The notes beneath the pieces were generated by a model, which was given only the letters and a program-made list of their open reading frames with translations, was not told the origin of the DNA and did not search any database. From Euglena gracilis (lineage: Eukaryota > Euglenida > Euglenophyceae > Euglenales): a DNA stretch of 64,000 nucleotides. Below, piece by piece: positions 47,243 through 58,850 of the stretch. How positions within the stretch are numbered: position 1 is the stretch's first letter; every line of letters begins with the position of its first letter. The position numbers were made by a program, and so were the translations under genes. Where the stretch lies: contig CP154956.1 of NCBI GenBank assembly GCA_039621445.1, positions 70,177,649 through 70,241,648 on the forward strand. Reading direction: 5' to 3'.

Positions 47243-47652
47243 CTAAAAACATGTGGGGTGTTACGTACCTTTGGCAGCTCAACGATCAAAGTAACCAAAC
47301 CCAAAGTCCAATTAGTAATATCCCGCCGCGTTCCCAGTCGCGGTTATCTGTACTAAAGACGTGAACACTTTTTTCGAGCACTGTGCCAGCTCGAACAGAG
47401 AAATATCGACAAGAGAGTGGTTCGGCTTTAGAATTTCTTGCGTTTAGTACGTTCTACATTTGGAGACCTCTGGTACGATGTCCGCTGAGCTGCCCCGTAC
47501 TGCAAGGTTCGTATCAGAGGTGATGCACGGGCCTATTTCTGTGGTATTTATCATTCAACCTCAAGATGATTATTTCCAACTTCCTGTTTTCTCTGTTTTC
47601 TCTGAGGCGGCAAAAATAATTTTCATAAAAGTACACGGACGAGAATGATATC

Positions 47653-47725
47653 GCCCCCCGTGGCATAGCGGTCGTGTGGTTAGCGTGTGACCGGTAGGTC
47701 GCGGGTTCGAATCCCGCCGGGGGGC
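47653..47725 (+). tRNA. tRNA-like sequence (possible degenerate tRNA-Thr)
   Basis: Acceptor GCCCCCC pairs fully with GGGGGGC; A box TGGCATAGCGG and B box GGTTCGAATCC match the polymerase III consensus; GCGGG-TTCGAAT-CCCGC is a perfect T arm. The region for the anticodon arm folds as GTGAC-CGGTAG-GTCGC, a six-base loop where seven is normal, and the D region is over-long. More likely a tRNA-derived repeat or pseudo-tRNA than a working gene. CGGA-rich repeats follow at 47800. Confidence 0.45.
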
Positions 47726-47729
47726 AAAT

Positions 47730-49050
47730 TCGTGTTTTTCCTGATTTGACGTGACGAGTAGAGGGAAGCCGTGACTGCTTTTCGGAAGGAAGGAAATTTT
47801 TTTTGTCCGGCCGGCTGGCAAGACAGACATTGGTGCGGCTTGACGGACGGCTAGCGAAAAAATGCTTCGTCCGGACGGACGGCTGGGCGTCCAGCATTGG
47901 TCCGGCTGAAGAGGTCCGGACGGCTCGGACGGCTAGCCGGCCAGCCGCCCCCCTCATTGGAAGTACATGGCTTCTCTTGATTTGGACCTCTCCGAATCTC
48001 AGCATGGTTTTTTTGTGCTTTTTTTAAAAAAAATAAACAGAACACCTTTCAAAGAAAAACAAAAAAAACACTAAAAATGGGAACATGATATGCGGGGGGG
48101 GGGTCAAAACTTCCAGGTGGGAGGATGGGCTGAATGCAAGGGGGCTCAAAAAATTGAATGTGTGCAGTGAATTGGATTGGAATGTGTGTAGTGGTTGCCA
48201 GAGGACAGTCCAGGATCTGCATTGATCACACCAAACAAACAGGAAAATGGACACTCTTTGCATGACCAACACCAATTGTCTTCTCAACGGATCTCAACAA
48301 CTACAATGTGAAGTAAGAGGAAGCACTCCCTTAAAGACTGGTGTTTTGCAGGGGCAAGGATAATGTTTTAGAGGAAGCACTCCCTTAAAAACTGGTGTTT
48401 TGTAGGGGCAAGGATAATTTTTTTGACTTCACACTTGTTATTGCGACGTTCTTTTTCCTTCTCCCCTCTTCTTTGTTTCATTGCAGCAACCATGCTGGCG
48501 CATTCAGAAAAGCCTCCAGAAAAAAAGGACGCTAAGCCACTTGGTGGGGACGTGGGGGGGACGCGGGGGGGGGGACGCGGGGGGGACGCGGGGGCTCAAT
48601 CCCCATGACAGATTCATCTTCTCAAAAGTTAACAAGACGTGCACCTCCCTGAAATCTCCAAAACAAAATTTCAAATCCATTGGTATGGTTCGCATACGGC
48701 CGACCGGGCGGGGGGGGGGGGGGGCCGGGCATCGCACATTGTTTCTTGCGAGCGGTGAAACCCGCTTTCTGTGCAGTCAACGGCAAGAAGTCTTGAACCG
48801 CACTGTGCCGCCAAGGGCAAGAATGGATATTGGGCATTGGTCAATAAAAGTCGAAAAACCCCTGAACATTTGTCCCGATTTCCTCATTTGTGTGATTTGG
48901 AGAAACGTCACCCAATAAAGCCGAAATTTGGGGACCCGAACTTGACTACCTGGCCCCTTAGGCAAGATGGATATTGATATGGGGTCCCGATACAGAATCG
49001 GGCCTCGTTGACAATCTTGAGGTTAACGTGACCCAGTGCCAAACGTGGTG
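47730..49050. other. spacer with CGGA repeats and a tandem duplication
   Basis: No recognised gene. 47805-47955: CGGA/GGCT repeats (GTCCGGACGGACGGCT). 48311-48420: two tandem units of about 57 bp (AGGAAGCACTCCCTTAAA, ACTGGTGTTTTG, AGGGGCAAGGATAAT). 48540-48600 and 48700-48725: G runs with GACGCGGG units. Confidence 0.5.
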
Positions 49051-49054
49051 GGGG

Positions 49055-49190
49055 GGGGGTAGTGGGTAGTCGGCCGACTAGTCGGCCGACTACCCAATTG
49101 GTCGGCCAACTAGTCGGCCGACTACCCAATTGGTCCGCCGACTAGTCGGCCGGACCAATTGGGTAGTCGGCCGACTACCCACTCTAATGT
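49055..49190. repeat. AGTCGGCCGACT palindrome cluster
   Basis: Eight or more head-to-tail and head-to-head copies of AGTCGGCCGACT, CTAGTCGGCCGACTAC and CCAATTGG. The entire stretch reads almost the same on both strands. A satellite copy is at 49890-49925. The element between them (49200-49890) includes two copies of GAAGGGATTTTGTTATTTGA (49448 and 49571). Confidence 0.85.
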
Positions 49191-50444
49191 ACTAACGGGT
49201 CAAAACCGCCGACTTTTAAGCCCCCCCCCCTGGGAAGAAAATTTTGTCTAAATCACCTCAACACCAGTAAAAACCCACCCAAATGGCTCTAGAACCCCCC
49301 AATCGGGGGTGAATATGCAAAAAAAAATTGGGGGAAAATGTCCATTTTGTGCCACTTTTGACAAAAGAACACCTCTCCCCATTGGATTTTCAATATAAGT
49401 CAAATTTGCACAAAAAAAGGTCTTATCCCTCCAAGTCTATGGCCAACATAGAAGGGATTTTGTTATTTGAGGAGGGGGGTGCGGGGGGGGGGGGGGGGCG
49501 GAGCCCCCCCCCCGCCCATGTCCAAGTGAGCCACAAAAACGACTTAGCCCCCGAGTATGTTGCCAACACAGAAGGGATTTTGTTATTTGAGGCTCGGATT
49601 GGGGTGGAGGGGGAGTTTTCTGCCTCTTGTGATGCAGAATGCTTGCATTTCTAAAGGATTTTCATGTAATCCCTGTTTCATCATTGGTGTTTTACCCCTC
49701 CGGACCCCCATCAAGGGCCCACCGACCCCCCACTGACCAAAGATTTCAATCTGGGGGTGTTTATTTAGGCGTAAGACACTTATTTGGACCCATCCGGACC
49801 ATTTCCGGGTGATTTGGGCCCGCCACAGACCATTTTTATGACCGTCGACTAGCCACCGACTAGTTTGCATTGTATTTTCTTCATGGGGGGGGTAGTCGGC
49901 GGACTAGTCGGCCGACTACCCACTCCCCCCCCCCCCAGTCTACCGCCTTGCGCCACGTGACCCCCCCCCTCTACAGTCCTTGGGCGTAAATTGTCCCCCC
50001 CCCCGAAAATTCCCCCCCTGAATTTTGGGAATTTTACTGGTTTTGCAAAAGGCTCCGAAACGGGCGAAAACTTTCCCCCCCCTTCAGCCCCAGAGGAACA
50101 ACTAAGACAGGTGGGTTGGAACTTTTTTTTTGTACATGCAAGGGCATCACAGCTTCACCACCTGGTTCCTGGGTCGAAGACTTGCCAGCTTTTGGGTATT
50201 TTGTCCATTGAACCATCCTCGGCATGCATCTATCAATAAGACGAACAGAGGTGTTCGGGAATATACCATAACAACTCCACAACATACGGCAAATGAATTC
50301 CGAATCCCGGTGGGCTTCATGGCTTCAAAGAATAGAAGGGACGGGACAAAGTGCCCGAAATGGCCGAAAATTCCCCCCCCCCTGGTCAAGAGCCCAAAAA
50401 ACCCTCCCTAGGGGAGGGGGGAATTTACGCCCAAGGACTGTATT

Positions 50445-50495
50445 TGTCCCCCCCCCTAATTGGCCAGAGCCCAGTAGCCAATTAGGGGGGGGGTT
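50445..50495. repeat. CCCCCTAATTGGC hairpin repeat, copy 3
   Basis: CCCCCCCTAATTGGC, a short spacer, then AGCCAATTAGGGGGGG: a compact hairpin of the family also at 33060-33275 and 38357-38546. A matching run CCAAGGACTGTA/TACAGTCCTTGG brackets 49970-50440, giving inverted ends to that block. Confidence 0.75.
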
Positions 50496-50577
50496 TCCTC
50501 ATTTCAAGGGAAAATGCCTTTATTCGGGTGTTTTACGGGGGTTCAACTGTGAAGGACGGGGTGCAGGGGGGCGTGAG

Positions 50578-51190
50578 GACGAACGGACGGACGGACGGAC
50601 GGACGAACGGAAGATGCCTTTCATCTGGACGGACGGCTGGACAGGGTGCATTTTGGTCTGGACGGACGGACGGCTAGGTTGGTCTCAAAATCGCGAACGT
50701 CTCGCCTTTTACTGCCTTTTTTGAGGTTTGCCAAAGAATTCTGTCAGTGAATGTACTTTCTCTCCTACAGATCTCACTGGCAAGCAACTGTTGAAGTCTA
50801 TGCTTGAGGTGAAATGAAGTCATTGGAAGGTCTTGAAAGTCTTGGAAGGTTGGCAATCTGTTGAATGAGGAGCATTGAAAATGTTGAGAAGCATGGATTG
50901 CTGAATTGATTATGTGTTGTTGAGCGATCAGTCGAAATAGTTTCGCTGTGCAGGTTTGCTTTCATCCCCTTGCAATCTTCTCATGTGATTTTCTCAGGGT
51001 GCATTGTTCCTACAGGTGCAGTGCAACACTGGAGGCGTGCGGACGGACGGACGGACGGACGGACGGACGGACGGACGGACGGACGGATGGCTAGAGAAAA
51101 TTCCTTTCATCTGGACGGACGGCTGGACAGGGTGAATTTTGGCTGGACGGACGGACGGCTAGGTTGGTCTCAAAAATTGCGAAACGTCTC
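50578..51190 (+). repeat. CGGA arrays with a duplicated 90-bp unit
   Basis: Tandem CGGA at 50580-50606 and 51040-51088 is followed in each case by CTTTCATCTGGACGGACGG, CTGGACAGGGTG, ATTTTGG, CTGGACGGACGGACGGCTAG and GTTGGTCTCAAAA, then GCGAACGTCTC or GCGAAACGTCTC (50618-50706 and 51104-51190). Shorter versions are at 52870-52980 and 53790-53885. Confidence 0.85.
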
Positions 51191-51282
51191 GGCTTTTACT
51201 ACCGGGCCGGAACAGCGTTCGGTCAAGCAAGGAGAAAGGGTTAAAATTTTTTACACAGCTCTCATTTTCTTTTTCACTCATT

Positions 51283-51353
51283 GGTCTCATAGTGTAGCGG
51301 TTGGCGCACGGGAGTGTGGTTCCCATGATCTCGGTTCGAACCCGGGTGAGACT
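51283..51353 (+). tRNA. tRNA-His(GUG)-like gene
   Basis: GTCTCAT pairs with GTGAGAC (one G-U), preceded by a G that could serve as the extra 5' G of tRNA-His; D arm with TGTAGCGGTTGGCGCA, anticodon arm GGGA-GTGTGGT-TCCC with U33 and anticodon GUG at 51316-51318, and T arm CTCGG-TTCGAAC-CCGGG. The length between arms matches animal tRNA-His. Against it: the discriminator is T and the outer anticodon pair is a mismatch. It directly follows a CGGA repeat block. Confidence 0.6.
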
Positions 51354-51359
51354 GACTTT

Positions 51360-53264
51360 TGTTCTTCTTGTCCTTGATTTTTGAGTTCGCGGCTACTAAA
51401 TTAGGATCGAAATTGATTCCACCAATGCCGACGAACTTTTCCACAGTCCATGGCAGATGGAATTTCACGGGTGAAGGCGGACAGGCATTTTGAATTCAGA
51501 TGGCCATGGTTTTCCAACAAATTTTTCGTTCAAAAAATCGCGAAAATCGCCGGTGGCGTGGCGAGGGGGTCCGGCTAGGGGGGGGAGGGGGGGGTAAATG
51601 GCGTGGCGAGGCCCTCGGAGAGGGGGGGGGGGGAGGGGTGTACCAACCCCCCAATGGAGGCACAATCAAAATAGAGGTTTTTCTATTTGAAATGATTGAA
51701 TTCGAGAGAAATGACAGTTCATTTCGTGCCAAGTTCCTGGTGATCGCTTCACAGTTGAAGGTATGTTCCCTGCTGTGTTCTTCTGTTGTGTTTGTAAACT
51801 GCCAAACTTTTTTTTAGGCGACATGCATGCATCTTCAGCATACTTTAGCATCATTTCATTTGTCTGTGGCATGTCTTCAAAATGTCTTTTTAAGACAGTG
51901 TTCCAACAAATCCTGTGAACGTTTTCTGGACATTTCTGTGACATCTTTCATGCTGACATCTTTCATGGATTTGAATGGAAAGAAGTTTTGAGAATGACCA
52001 AGTGTTTTGAGCACCTGAAACTGAAGTCAATCAAAGGTGTGCCTTTTTTTCATCTGAGAAGTAAGTTCAAGATGCTTGAAGGTTCCTTGGCAAGCAACGG
52101 TTCCACCTTAATTGGTTTGTGCGGCCTTGATTTTTCTGTTGTCCATGTTCTTGTGTGTTAGTTTTTGGTTTTTGAAGCTTTTTTGATGAAATTTTCAAAA
52201 AAATGAAATTTTCAACTTGAAAATTGAACGCGCATGGGTTGAAATTTTTTGGGTTCCTCGACCTCAAACTTTTTAAAGGCTTAAAACACCGAAAAAAATT
52301 ACAGCTCTGGAATTTTTTTTGCCAAAACGGACTTTTTCTTCAGCAGTTGTTTGTGTGTTTTTTTTTGTTTTGGGCCAGATGGTGCCAGATTTTGACCAGA
52401 AACGTTTTGTCCTGAGATGCTCGTTTTCTCCTGAAACTTGTTTTTTTTTGTTTCTTGCATTCTTTTTTTCCTGTGCAACAAGTTCTCTTGCTCAAAAAAG
52501 CTAAAAAATTGGGGGTGTTCGTTTTCGAGTCTGGCAAATGGGTCAGTTCTGGAGGGTTTGTGTGGCCAGTTTTGGACCGATGGGTGGCCAAGTTTTTGGC
52601 CACTTTTGCTGGCGATATTTTCCCAATGAGGCGAACAAATGGCCACAAGTTTTTTTGGGCGGGGGGTGCCTCCGGCCGTTATCTCTTTTGTCCGCCCCTA
52701 CGGGTTAAAGCCAACGGGCGGGCCGTATTTCGGCCCGAACATCCACCCGGCCGTACTTTGGGCAGAACGAACTTAGTCCCCCTCCGGTGCACACATTCAT
52801 TCCTGATCCAGCCGTCACTGCGCACGGCGTGCGTGTTGTTTGGTCTGGATAGCCGGGCGGCTAGCGACGGTGGCTTTCATCTGGACGGACGGCTGGACAG
52901 CCGGCATATGTTGGCTGGCTAGGTTGGTCTGCCACCCGGCTAGGTTGGTCCGGCCAGCCGGCTAGGTTGGTCTGGCCAAACGCCCCCACTGTGAAGGTTT
53001 ATTGGAACCTATACACGACATATGCCACCTGGATCTCAGCATGCCTTGAAACTAGTCGACAGTTTTTAAGTTTTGCACTGACATCGGTTTCTTTCAGCGG
53101 TCTCAATTGCTTTGCAACAAACTGTTTTTTCACTGGGAATTTGTTCTGGTAATGTGGTGTGTCATTTGGGAAGGATCTGAATGAGGCATGTGTGTCGTTG
53201 GTATTTGTGTGTGGTTTTTCTTGTGGAGATGTGGTTGCCAATTTACCGTTGAACTTATTTTCCA
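51360..53264. other. no gene recognised
   Basis: Open frames are short and unsupported. 51560-51640 is a G run with a duplicated GGCGTGGCGAGG. 52200-52510 is T-rich. 52860-52985 is the CGGA/GGCTAGGTTGGTC repeat. Confidence 0.45.
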
Positions 53265-53520
53265 CCAGTGGCCAGTTTGGGGGCTGTCACAGGTGGTGCA
53301 ATTTGGTGTTGGGGGGGAGCTGTCACAGGTGGTGCCCAATTTGTCACAGGTGGTGGCCAGTTTGGAGTCACGTGTGTTGCCATTTTCGTGCCACAGGGGG
53401 GAGTTGGCACAGGTGCTGCCCAGTTTTACGCCACAGGGGGGGGAGGTGGCACAGGTGGTGGCCAGTTTGGTGCCACGGGTGTTGCCCAGTTTGGTGCCAC
53501 AGGGGGACAATTTTCCGTGA
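53265..53520 (+). repeat. CACAGGTGGTGCCCAGTTTG minisatellite
   Basis: Seven to nine degenerate units of about 24-30 bp: CACAGGTGGTGCCCAGTTTG, GTGCCACAGGGGGG. One plus frame reads as a Gly-rich QFGATGG repeat, but there is no start or stop context to support a gene. Related units at 37295-37365. Confidence 0.8.
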
Positions 53521-54176
53521 AAAACGGGTTTTCAATGTACGTCATTGTTTCAAAACGACCTTTTTTGAGCGCGACCCACCGTGCCGGCAGTCGGGTGACC
53601 GGAAAAATGACGTGGACGGTATAAATGCTCTAATTGCACGGCGTAACATTTTTTTCCCCTGGGTTTCTGACTGACTGTCTGTTTTTTTAACGGCTATCAA
53701 ATTTCTTCGTTTTCGACGATTGTACCCATACAGCACGTGTTTCCCTTCGTGCGGCGTATGTGCTGTTTGGTCTGGACAGCCGGGCGGCTAGCGACAGTGG
53801 CTTTCATCTGGACGGACGGCTGGACAGCCGGCATGTTGGTCGGCTAGGTTGGTCTGCCAGCCGGCTAGGTTGGTCCGGCCAAACGCCCCCCAAGTGGCCA
53901 ATTAAGGGGGGGGTTAAAGGTAACCCCCTCCAATTGTCGCCCCGGCCGGAAGGGGGGTCCGGGCCGCCCAGAGGGCGGCCAATAGGGGGGGGGTCACGTT
54001 AATTGTGTTTCACAAAATGTCACAAAAAATTGTGACTGGTGTGCCAAAGCACTTTGGCCAAGATGTGGAAGCAGTGTACCCCAGGGAGGGGAGTTTGGCG
54101 AATCAGCCTCAGGTCAGCCCACCCCCCCCCCCGAACCCCCCGAACTATTCCCACACCAGTGTCCCAACCATGGTCG
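53521..54176. other. spacer with CGGA and CCAATTAAGGGG repeats
   Basis: 53790-53885 repeats the GGACGGACGGCTGGACAG/GGCTAGGTTGGTC unit. 53888-53995 is a degenerate member of the TAATTGGC hairpin family (GGCCAATTAAGGGGGG ... GGCGGCCAATAGGGGGG). No gene. Confidence 0.5.
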
Positions 54177-54650
54177 GCATAGCTGGCGTTTTTTTTGTTT
54201 TTTTTAAAAAAACGTTTTTTTTGTTTTTTATTTAAAAAAACGGCAAAAAAAACAAAGGGGAAAATGATGGTCCAAATTTTGCCTTTGATTGCAAGGGTGA
54301 ACCAATCTTAGCTCAAATGCCTTGAAAATCAATACTTTTGGTTGTCTTCAACAAGAATGGTCAAAATAAAATAGGGCATTGTTGATTGTTCTGCCATTTT
54401 GGCTTGAAACCATTCCAAACTAGGTCCTTTTTTGACAGAGCGCGGGAACAAAAGGCAAATGGTTGAAACATCCCAAATTTGGTGTCTTTCTCTGACCGAG
54501 GATGGGCAAAAAAAGCTAAAATTAAAGGCAATTTTTTTTTTTGCCCTGGACCCTCAATGGCGTTTTTTTTGTTTTTTTTCAAAAAAAAGTTTTTTTCAAA
54601 AAAAACGTGTTTTTTTTTACTTCGTTTTAAATGAAGTGCCAGCTATGATG
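54177..54650. mobile_element. non-autonomous element with CATAGCTGGC inverted ends
   Basis: Begins CATAGCTGGCGTTTTTTTTG and ends GTGCCAGCTATG. T-rich and A-rich arms near both ends (54185-54255 and 54555-54625) share the sequence GCGTTTTTTTTGTTTTTTT. Same design as the CATAGTGGGC elements at 37510 and 56703 but with changed terminal bases. Confidence 0.65.
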
Positions 54651-54974
54651 GTCGGGAAAGAAATGTGGGCTCCCGGATCTGGCCTGGGGGGGAGGGTAGT
54701 GGGCCGACCTTAGGTCGGCCCACGGTCGCCAAAGGTCGCCAAAGGTCGCTATGGGTATTTCCTACTCAGTTTTTTTTTTTGCATTGTAGCGCCGCAGGCA
54801 GTCAGCATTAACTCCGCGACGTCCCCTTCGACCATTTCGGCTGGCGGGCTAAAGACTCCCGGCGACACATATTTAGTGTATCCAAACGATCCCCAGGCTC
54901 CAACTTCAGTCATTGCAAAAAAGAGTGACTGCTTGGTTTTCTGGGGGTTGAGTGGCGCCGGAAAAAAACGGCCC

Positions 54975-55110
54975 ACAGTGACTGGAAAGTGGCAGTTTTT
55001 CTGAGTGGCCGACCCTTCCCGGGGGGGGGGGTGCAGTGAATTGCTGGCTTTTTGAAAATGACTGACTGACTTGTTTTTTTAAAAAGGTGGAGTGACCCCC
55101 CCCTGGGTCG
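54975..55110 (-). repeat. CAGTCAGTCAC repeat, copy 3 (inverted)
   Basis: Inverted copy of 45008-45125: GTGACTGGAAAGTGG, TTTTTCTGAGTGGCCGACCC, CTTTTTGAAAATGACTGACTG and AAAAAGGTGGAGTGACCCCC in order. Confidence 0.85.
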
Positions 55111-56702
55111 GTAAAGGCTGGACGGTGTGAAAAGTTTTTGTAAAAAGTTCTCTTCCACTGCACTCTGACCAAAAAAAAAGAGTAACCAGCCGAGATTTTT
55201 AAGGCCCACGTTCACGAGTCCAAAAAAAAAAAGACGTTTGCCTGAGAACAAGTCTTTTGAGCCCCCTTTTGTTTGTGCTTGGGGGCTTTGCTCCACCAAG
55301 GAGTTCCCGTTTGCTCTCTGGCCTCTCTCTCTCTCCCTCACAAAAACTGGGCAAAGCCAAAATCAAACTCATTTTGAATCAATCCAACAGACATGAACTT
55401 GAAGTCCAACAAAGAACAACAAATCCAAGACCAACAAAGTCAATGAACAACAAAATGATGAGCGACAAGTCTATCTTCATCAAAATGAACAACAACAGCA
55501 ACCTGAAAATGATCATGATCATCTCTTGAATGTAATTCTAAAAAACTGAAATGATCCAAAAGGGCTTGTAAAGACCCTTTTTTGCAGCCTGCATTTCTGA
55601 AAACTGTCTGGCTGTTTTGGGCAAATCTGAAACACATTCTGAAGCAAAACTGCTGACTTTTTCTGGTTCTGACTGTGAAACTGAAACAGGCACTGAAACT
55701 GCAGCACAGTGCTGCAGATTGGAGCCCACAGGCCCCAACAGCACACCATCATGTTGAAGTTCTGGTTGTGGAAGTTCAGCAGCATCATTTTGAACATCGT
55801 CATTTTGAAGATCAACTGCAAGATGTTCAGCAGCAGGTGCAACACCAAGCTGCAAAGGTCCATCTGGACCACTCTCCTCCAAGTTGTCTTTCTCCAACTC
55901 CGACTTCTTTCCTCAAAATTCTCTCTCCACCATGTCGACCAACTTCAAAATTTGAATTCTTGAACTTGAAACTTGATTCTGGCCCAAGGGCCTTGCTTCT
56001 TGTAACCATTTGTGAAGAAAAAGATTGGGGAACTGGGTCTTTCTGGGGGTTTGGTCCTTCTTGGGGTTTGGGTGGTTCGTCGCGGTAGTAACGGGGCAAA
56101 ATGCCTTTCGCGTTTACACACGCGCGACTTTACTTCGCAAGGGCTAAAGATCGCCCTGCATTTACCACGCGGCACCTGGACTGTTCGCCAGCATAATAGT
56201 ACAGCAGGCACTAATGCGGAATTAGTGCGAACGGACATTTCAGTACCGCGGGATTTGGTTGCCTCCGGTATATGGGGGGTCTTATATGGGGGGGGGTCGG
56301 TCCCGGCCAAAGGGCCGGCCTTCGGCCGGCCAGGGGGGGGTCTTATATGGGGGGGGGCATGGCAGTTTGCCCGGGTGAACGCTTTTTGGCATCGACAACC
56401 TAAGGTCGGCCCACTACCCCCACGCCCAATCTATCCTCCCCGGGGGGGAGGGGTGGTTCGGGACGTGGGGGGAGGGGGGCGCGGGGGAGGACACCGGGGG
56501 GGGGGGCACACGTTCTCTTCGTCACCCACATTTGTATGTAATTTTCTTTTGGTCGACCAAAAAATGTGCCCGGCCAAAATCTGGACGCGGGGGGGGGGGA
56601 GGGACGCGGGTGGGATTTTGAAGGAAAAGTGATTTTTGAAGCGTTCCAAAAAAACACATTTTTGACATCGTAAAGAGTTCTATGAAAGCAAGACATTCTC
56701 AC
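55111..56702. other. weakly coding stretch, no firm gene
   Basis: The minus frame 55538-55897 (MEKDNLEESGPDGPLQ, acidic and Gln-rich) and, just upstream, a frame with RYYRDEPPKPQEG and MVTRSKAL look like pieces of a retrotransposon polyprotein linker, but neither has a catalytic motif. 56250-56370 has two TCTTATATGGGGGGGG units around GGCCGGCCTTCGGCCGGCC. Confidence 0.3.
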
Positions 56703-57565
56703 ATAGTGGGCATTTTTTAGTTGTTTAAAAAAACAAAAAAATGTATTATTAAAAAAAAAAAAAAACACTAAAAAAAACATCAAAAAAAAACGAAAGGGAG
56801 ACATCTTTGAGAAAACTCGTTATGAAACACCCAAAACATACTTTGGAGGCTAGGCGCGCCGCTCGGAGGGGTCCGGGACCCCCCCCTCCCCCCCCCCCAC
56901 TCGCGGCCCCTGCGCGGCCGCCCGCGCGGCCGCGCGCCCCCCCCCTGAACCCCCCCCCCTCCCCCCACTGTGCCTAGCATAGCCAAGAAAAAAAATTTGG
57001 TGAAAAAATCGCGATTTTTTGAGGCCCAAAAATGACCAAGAATGAGCATTTTCGGACACAAAATGGCAAATTTGGGGGCCGAGCGCTCTGCGCGCGGCCA
57101 AAAGCACTTTTTTGTCAAAAATGGCCCAAAAATGGCAAAAAATGACCACTTTTTGGACCCGAAAATCACCGATTTTAGGATGCGTTCCGCCCGCGCGGCC
57201 GCCCTCGGACCCCCCTCCCCCCCCTCCCCCCCTCCCCCCCGCGCGGCCGCCCGCGCGGCCGCTCTCGCCCCCCCCCCCAGCCCCCCCCCCCCACTGTGCC
57301 TAGCCTCCTTTGAATCCACAAAGTTCAAAAAGTGCCAAAATGGTCAAAAACCTCCAAAAATGCAAAAAAATGCAATTCTATGACTTTTCCCATTTTTTAT
57401 GGGAGGCATTTTTCGGCGAAACTGAGCTAGAAGTTGCCAAAAATGACTGAAAATATGCATTCAAAAATTTTTTGTTTGCAAAACCCAGTGGGCGGTTTTT
57501 AAAAAAAACAATGTTAGAATTCAAAAAAAACACGTCAAAAAAACAACAGGCGTGCCCACTACGTA
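56703..57565. mobile_element. non-autonomous element with CATAGTGGGC inverted ends, copy 2
   Basis: Shares with 37510-38280: CATAGTGGGCATTTTTT, AAAAAACATCAAAAAAAAAC, ACTCGTTATGAAAC, CTATGACTTTTCC, GTTGCCAAAAATGACTGAA, CAAAACCCAGTGGGCG and TGCCCACTA. The G/C core differs and contains a duplicated GCGCGGCCGCCC block (56910-56940 and 57238-57265). Confidence 0.7.
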
Positions 57566-57959
57566 TGCATTCTCCCCCATGGGAATAGCTCGGGGGGTCC
57601 AGGGCAGAACGAGAAGGCCCCGTGAGGGGGGTCGACCCACTGCGGGTGTTCCCCCCGTACCCCTTGCGCCCGCCCCCCAGATTTTGGCCGGGCACATTTT
57701 TTGGTCGACCAAAATAAAATTACATACAAATTGGGGGAATATAGAGGGATTGGTAGCGCGTGCCGCCGCCAGGTGGTGCCTTCCGCTACAATTTGGGTTG
57801 GTGCATGGCGAAGAAGTCGGCTTCATGATTTCGGGTTATCCGAGAAGGAAGTGAAGTGATGGGGGGACATGACATGTGTGGGAGTGCATGAGCCCCTAAA
57901 ATAGTGGGTGGCCCCCAAGCTGCATTTGGCTCGGTATCACCTGCGGCATCTGTCTGGGT

Positions 57960-58850
57960 CAATACGGTACGGAGGCACTTAGATATGAATCCTGCAGGTC
58001 GCTCCCCCATACAAGCAATCCACCACGAATGAGATGAAGGTCCATCCAAGTTGTTCGCAGGTGGCTGCATATTTGTGTTCTTTCTCGCCTTCCTGCAATT
58101 GGTGCCATCGTGCCAAGGCATATGTCATGGAGACCGGATTCACCCGTTGGAGCGGGTGACAAACGGTGACATCCACTGCCGCGGGTCTGTCTGCATCGAA
58201 TCTTGTGATGAAGACATCTCCGGGTCTTGTCCGGTTGTCTGCCACCTCTTCTCGTTGAGCGATGAATCCGGCCCTCCTCGCAAGGTCCACGACGGTTCAA
58301 GACAAGTCCAAGACGTTTGGAGGGCACCATGCCGCCGCAAAATATGGTTTTTAGGGCAGCAGACAAGGTGATTTCCTCCAACATCCATTTGTTGGCGCCA
58401 GCGAGGGCATTCCAACAAGGAGCCAACCGGCGTTGTCAGGCAAACTTGGCACCCCACTAACCACTGAGTCAGTGCTCTGAATTCCGCCAGTGGAATGAGG
58501 GTTTTCAGGGAGCAGAGGGGTTGACCGCTGCCCAAGCCATGGCTTGTGGCCTCCGATGGCATGTGAAACGAAAAGAGTCATTTACTGCAAAAATAGCTAA
58601 TAGCAGGTCTGCCCGGATCCTTACGGCCTCATGCGTCCACCACTTTTGTTTCACCATTGTAGGAGACAAGGAACTCGTTTTGCTTGGGTCCGTTTGGAGG
58701 TCACCCAGATAGTCTACACATTCGATAAGGCCCGATATCATCAAGCCCATCTCTCCGTGGAACTGGGGCAGGCACGAACGGTGGTGGGGCGAGCCGAATC
58801 CACCGACCAGTGGCACAGCCTACTGGATTTGAGTGTTCTGGGGGGTGGGA
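57960..58850 (-). pseudogene. retrotransposon 3' fragment (zinc + endonuclease), element A
   Basis: Minus-strand pieces in three frames. In order: KQKWWTHEAVRIRADLLLA (about 58660-58600), LLECPRWRQQMDVGGNHLVCC with RRHGAL (about 58420-58340), RPGDVFITRFDADRPAAVDV (about 58200) and CEQLGWTFISFVVDCLYGG (about 58020). These match the order seen after the RT domain in elements B and C: a WW..E linker, a CxxC...H...C zinc motif, an RPxD...D endonuclease motif, and a terminal GW.F....GG block. The reverse transcriptase itself is missing and frames are broken, so it is a dead 5'-truncated copy. Confidence 0.65.

Noticed and set aside
53268-53624. Gly-rich QFGATGG repeat protein
   Set aside because: The frame coincides with a degenerate minisatellite and has no start, splice or family support.
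55111-56100. Copia-type retrotransposon polyprotein
   Set aside because: RYYRDEPP and MVTRSKA are suggestive, but there is no integrase, RT or protease motif, so I do not call it.
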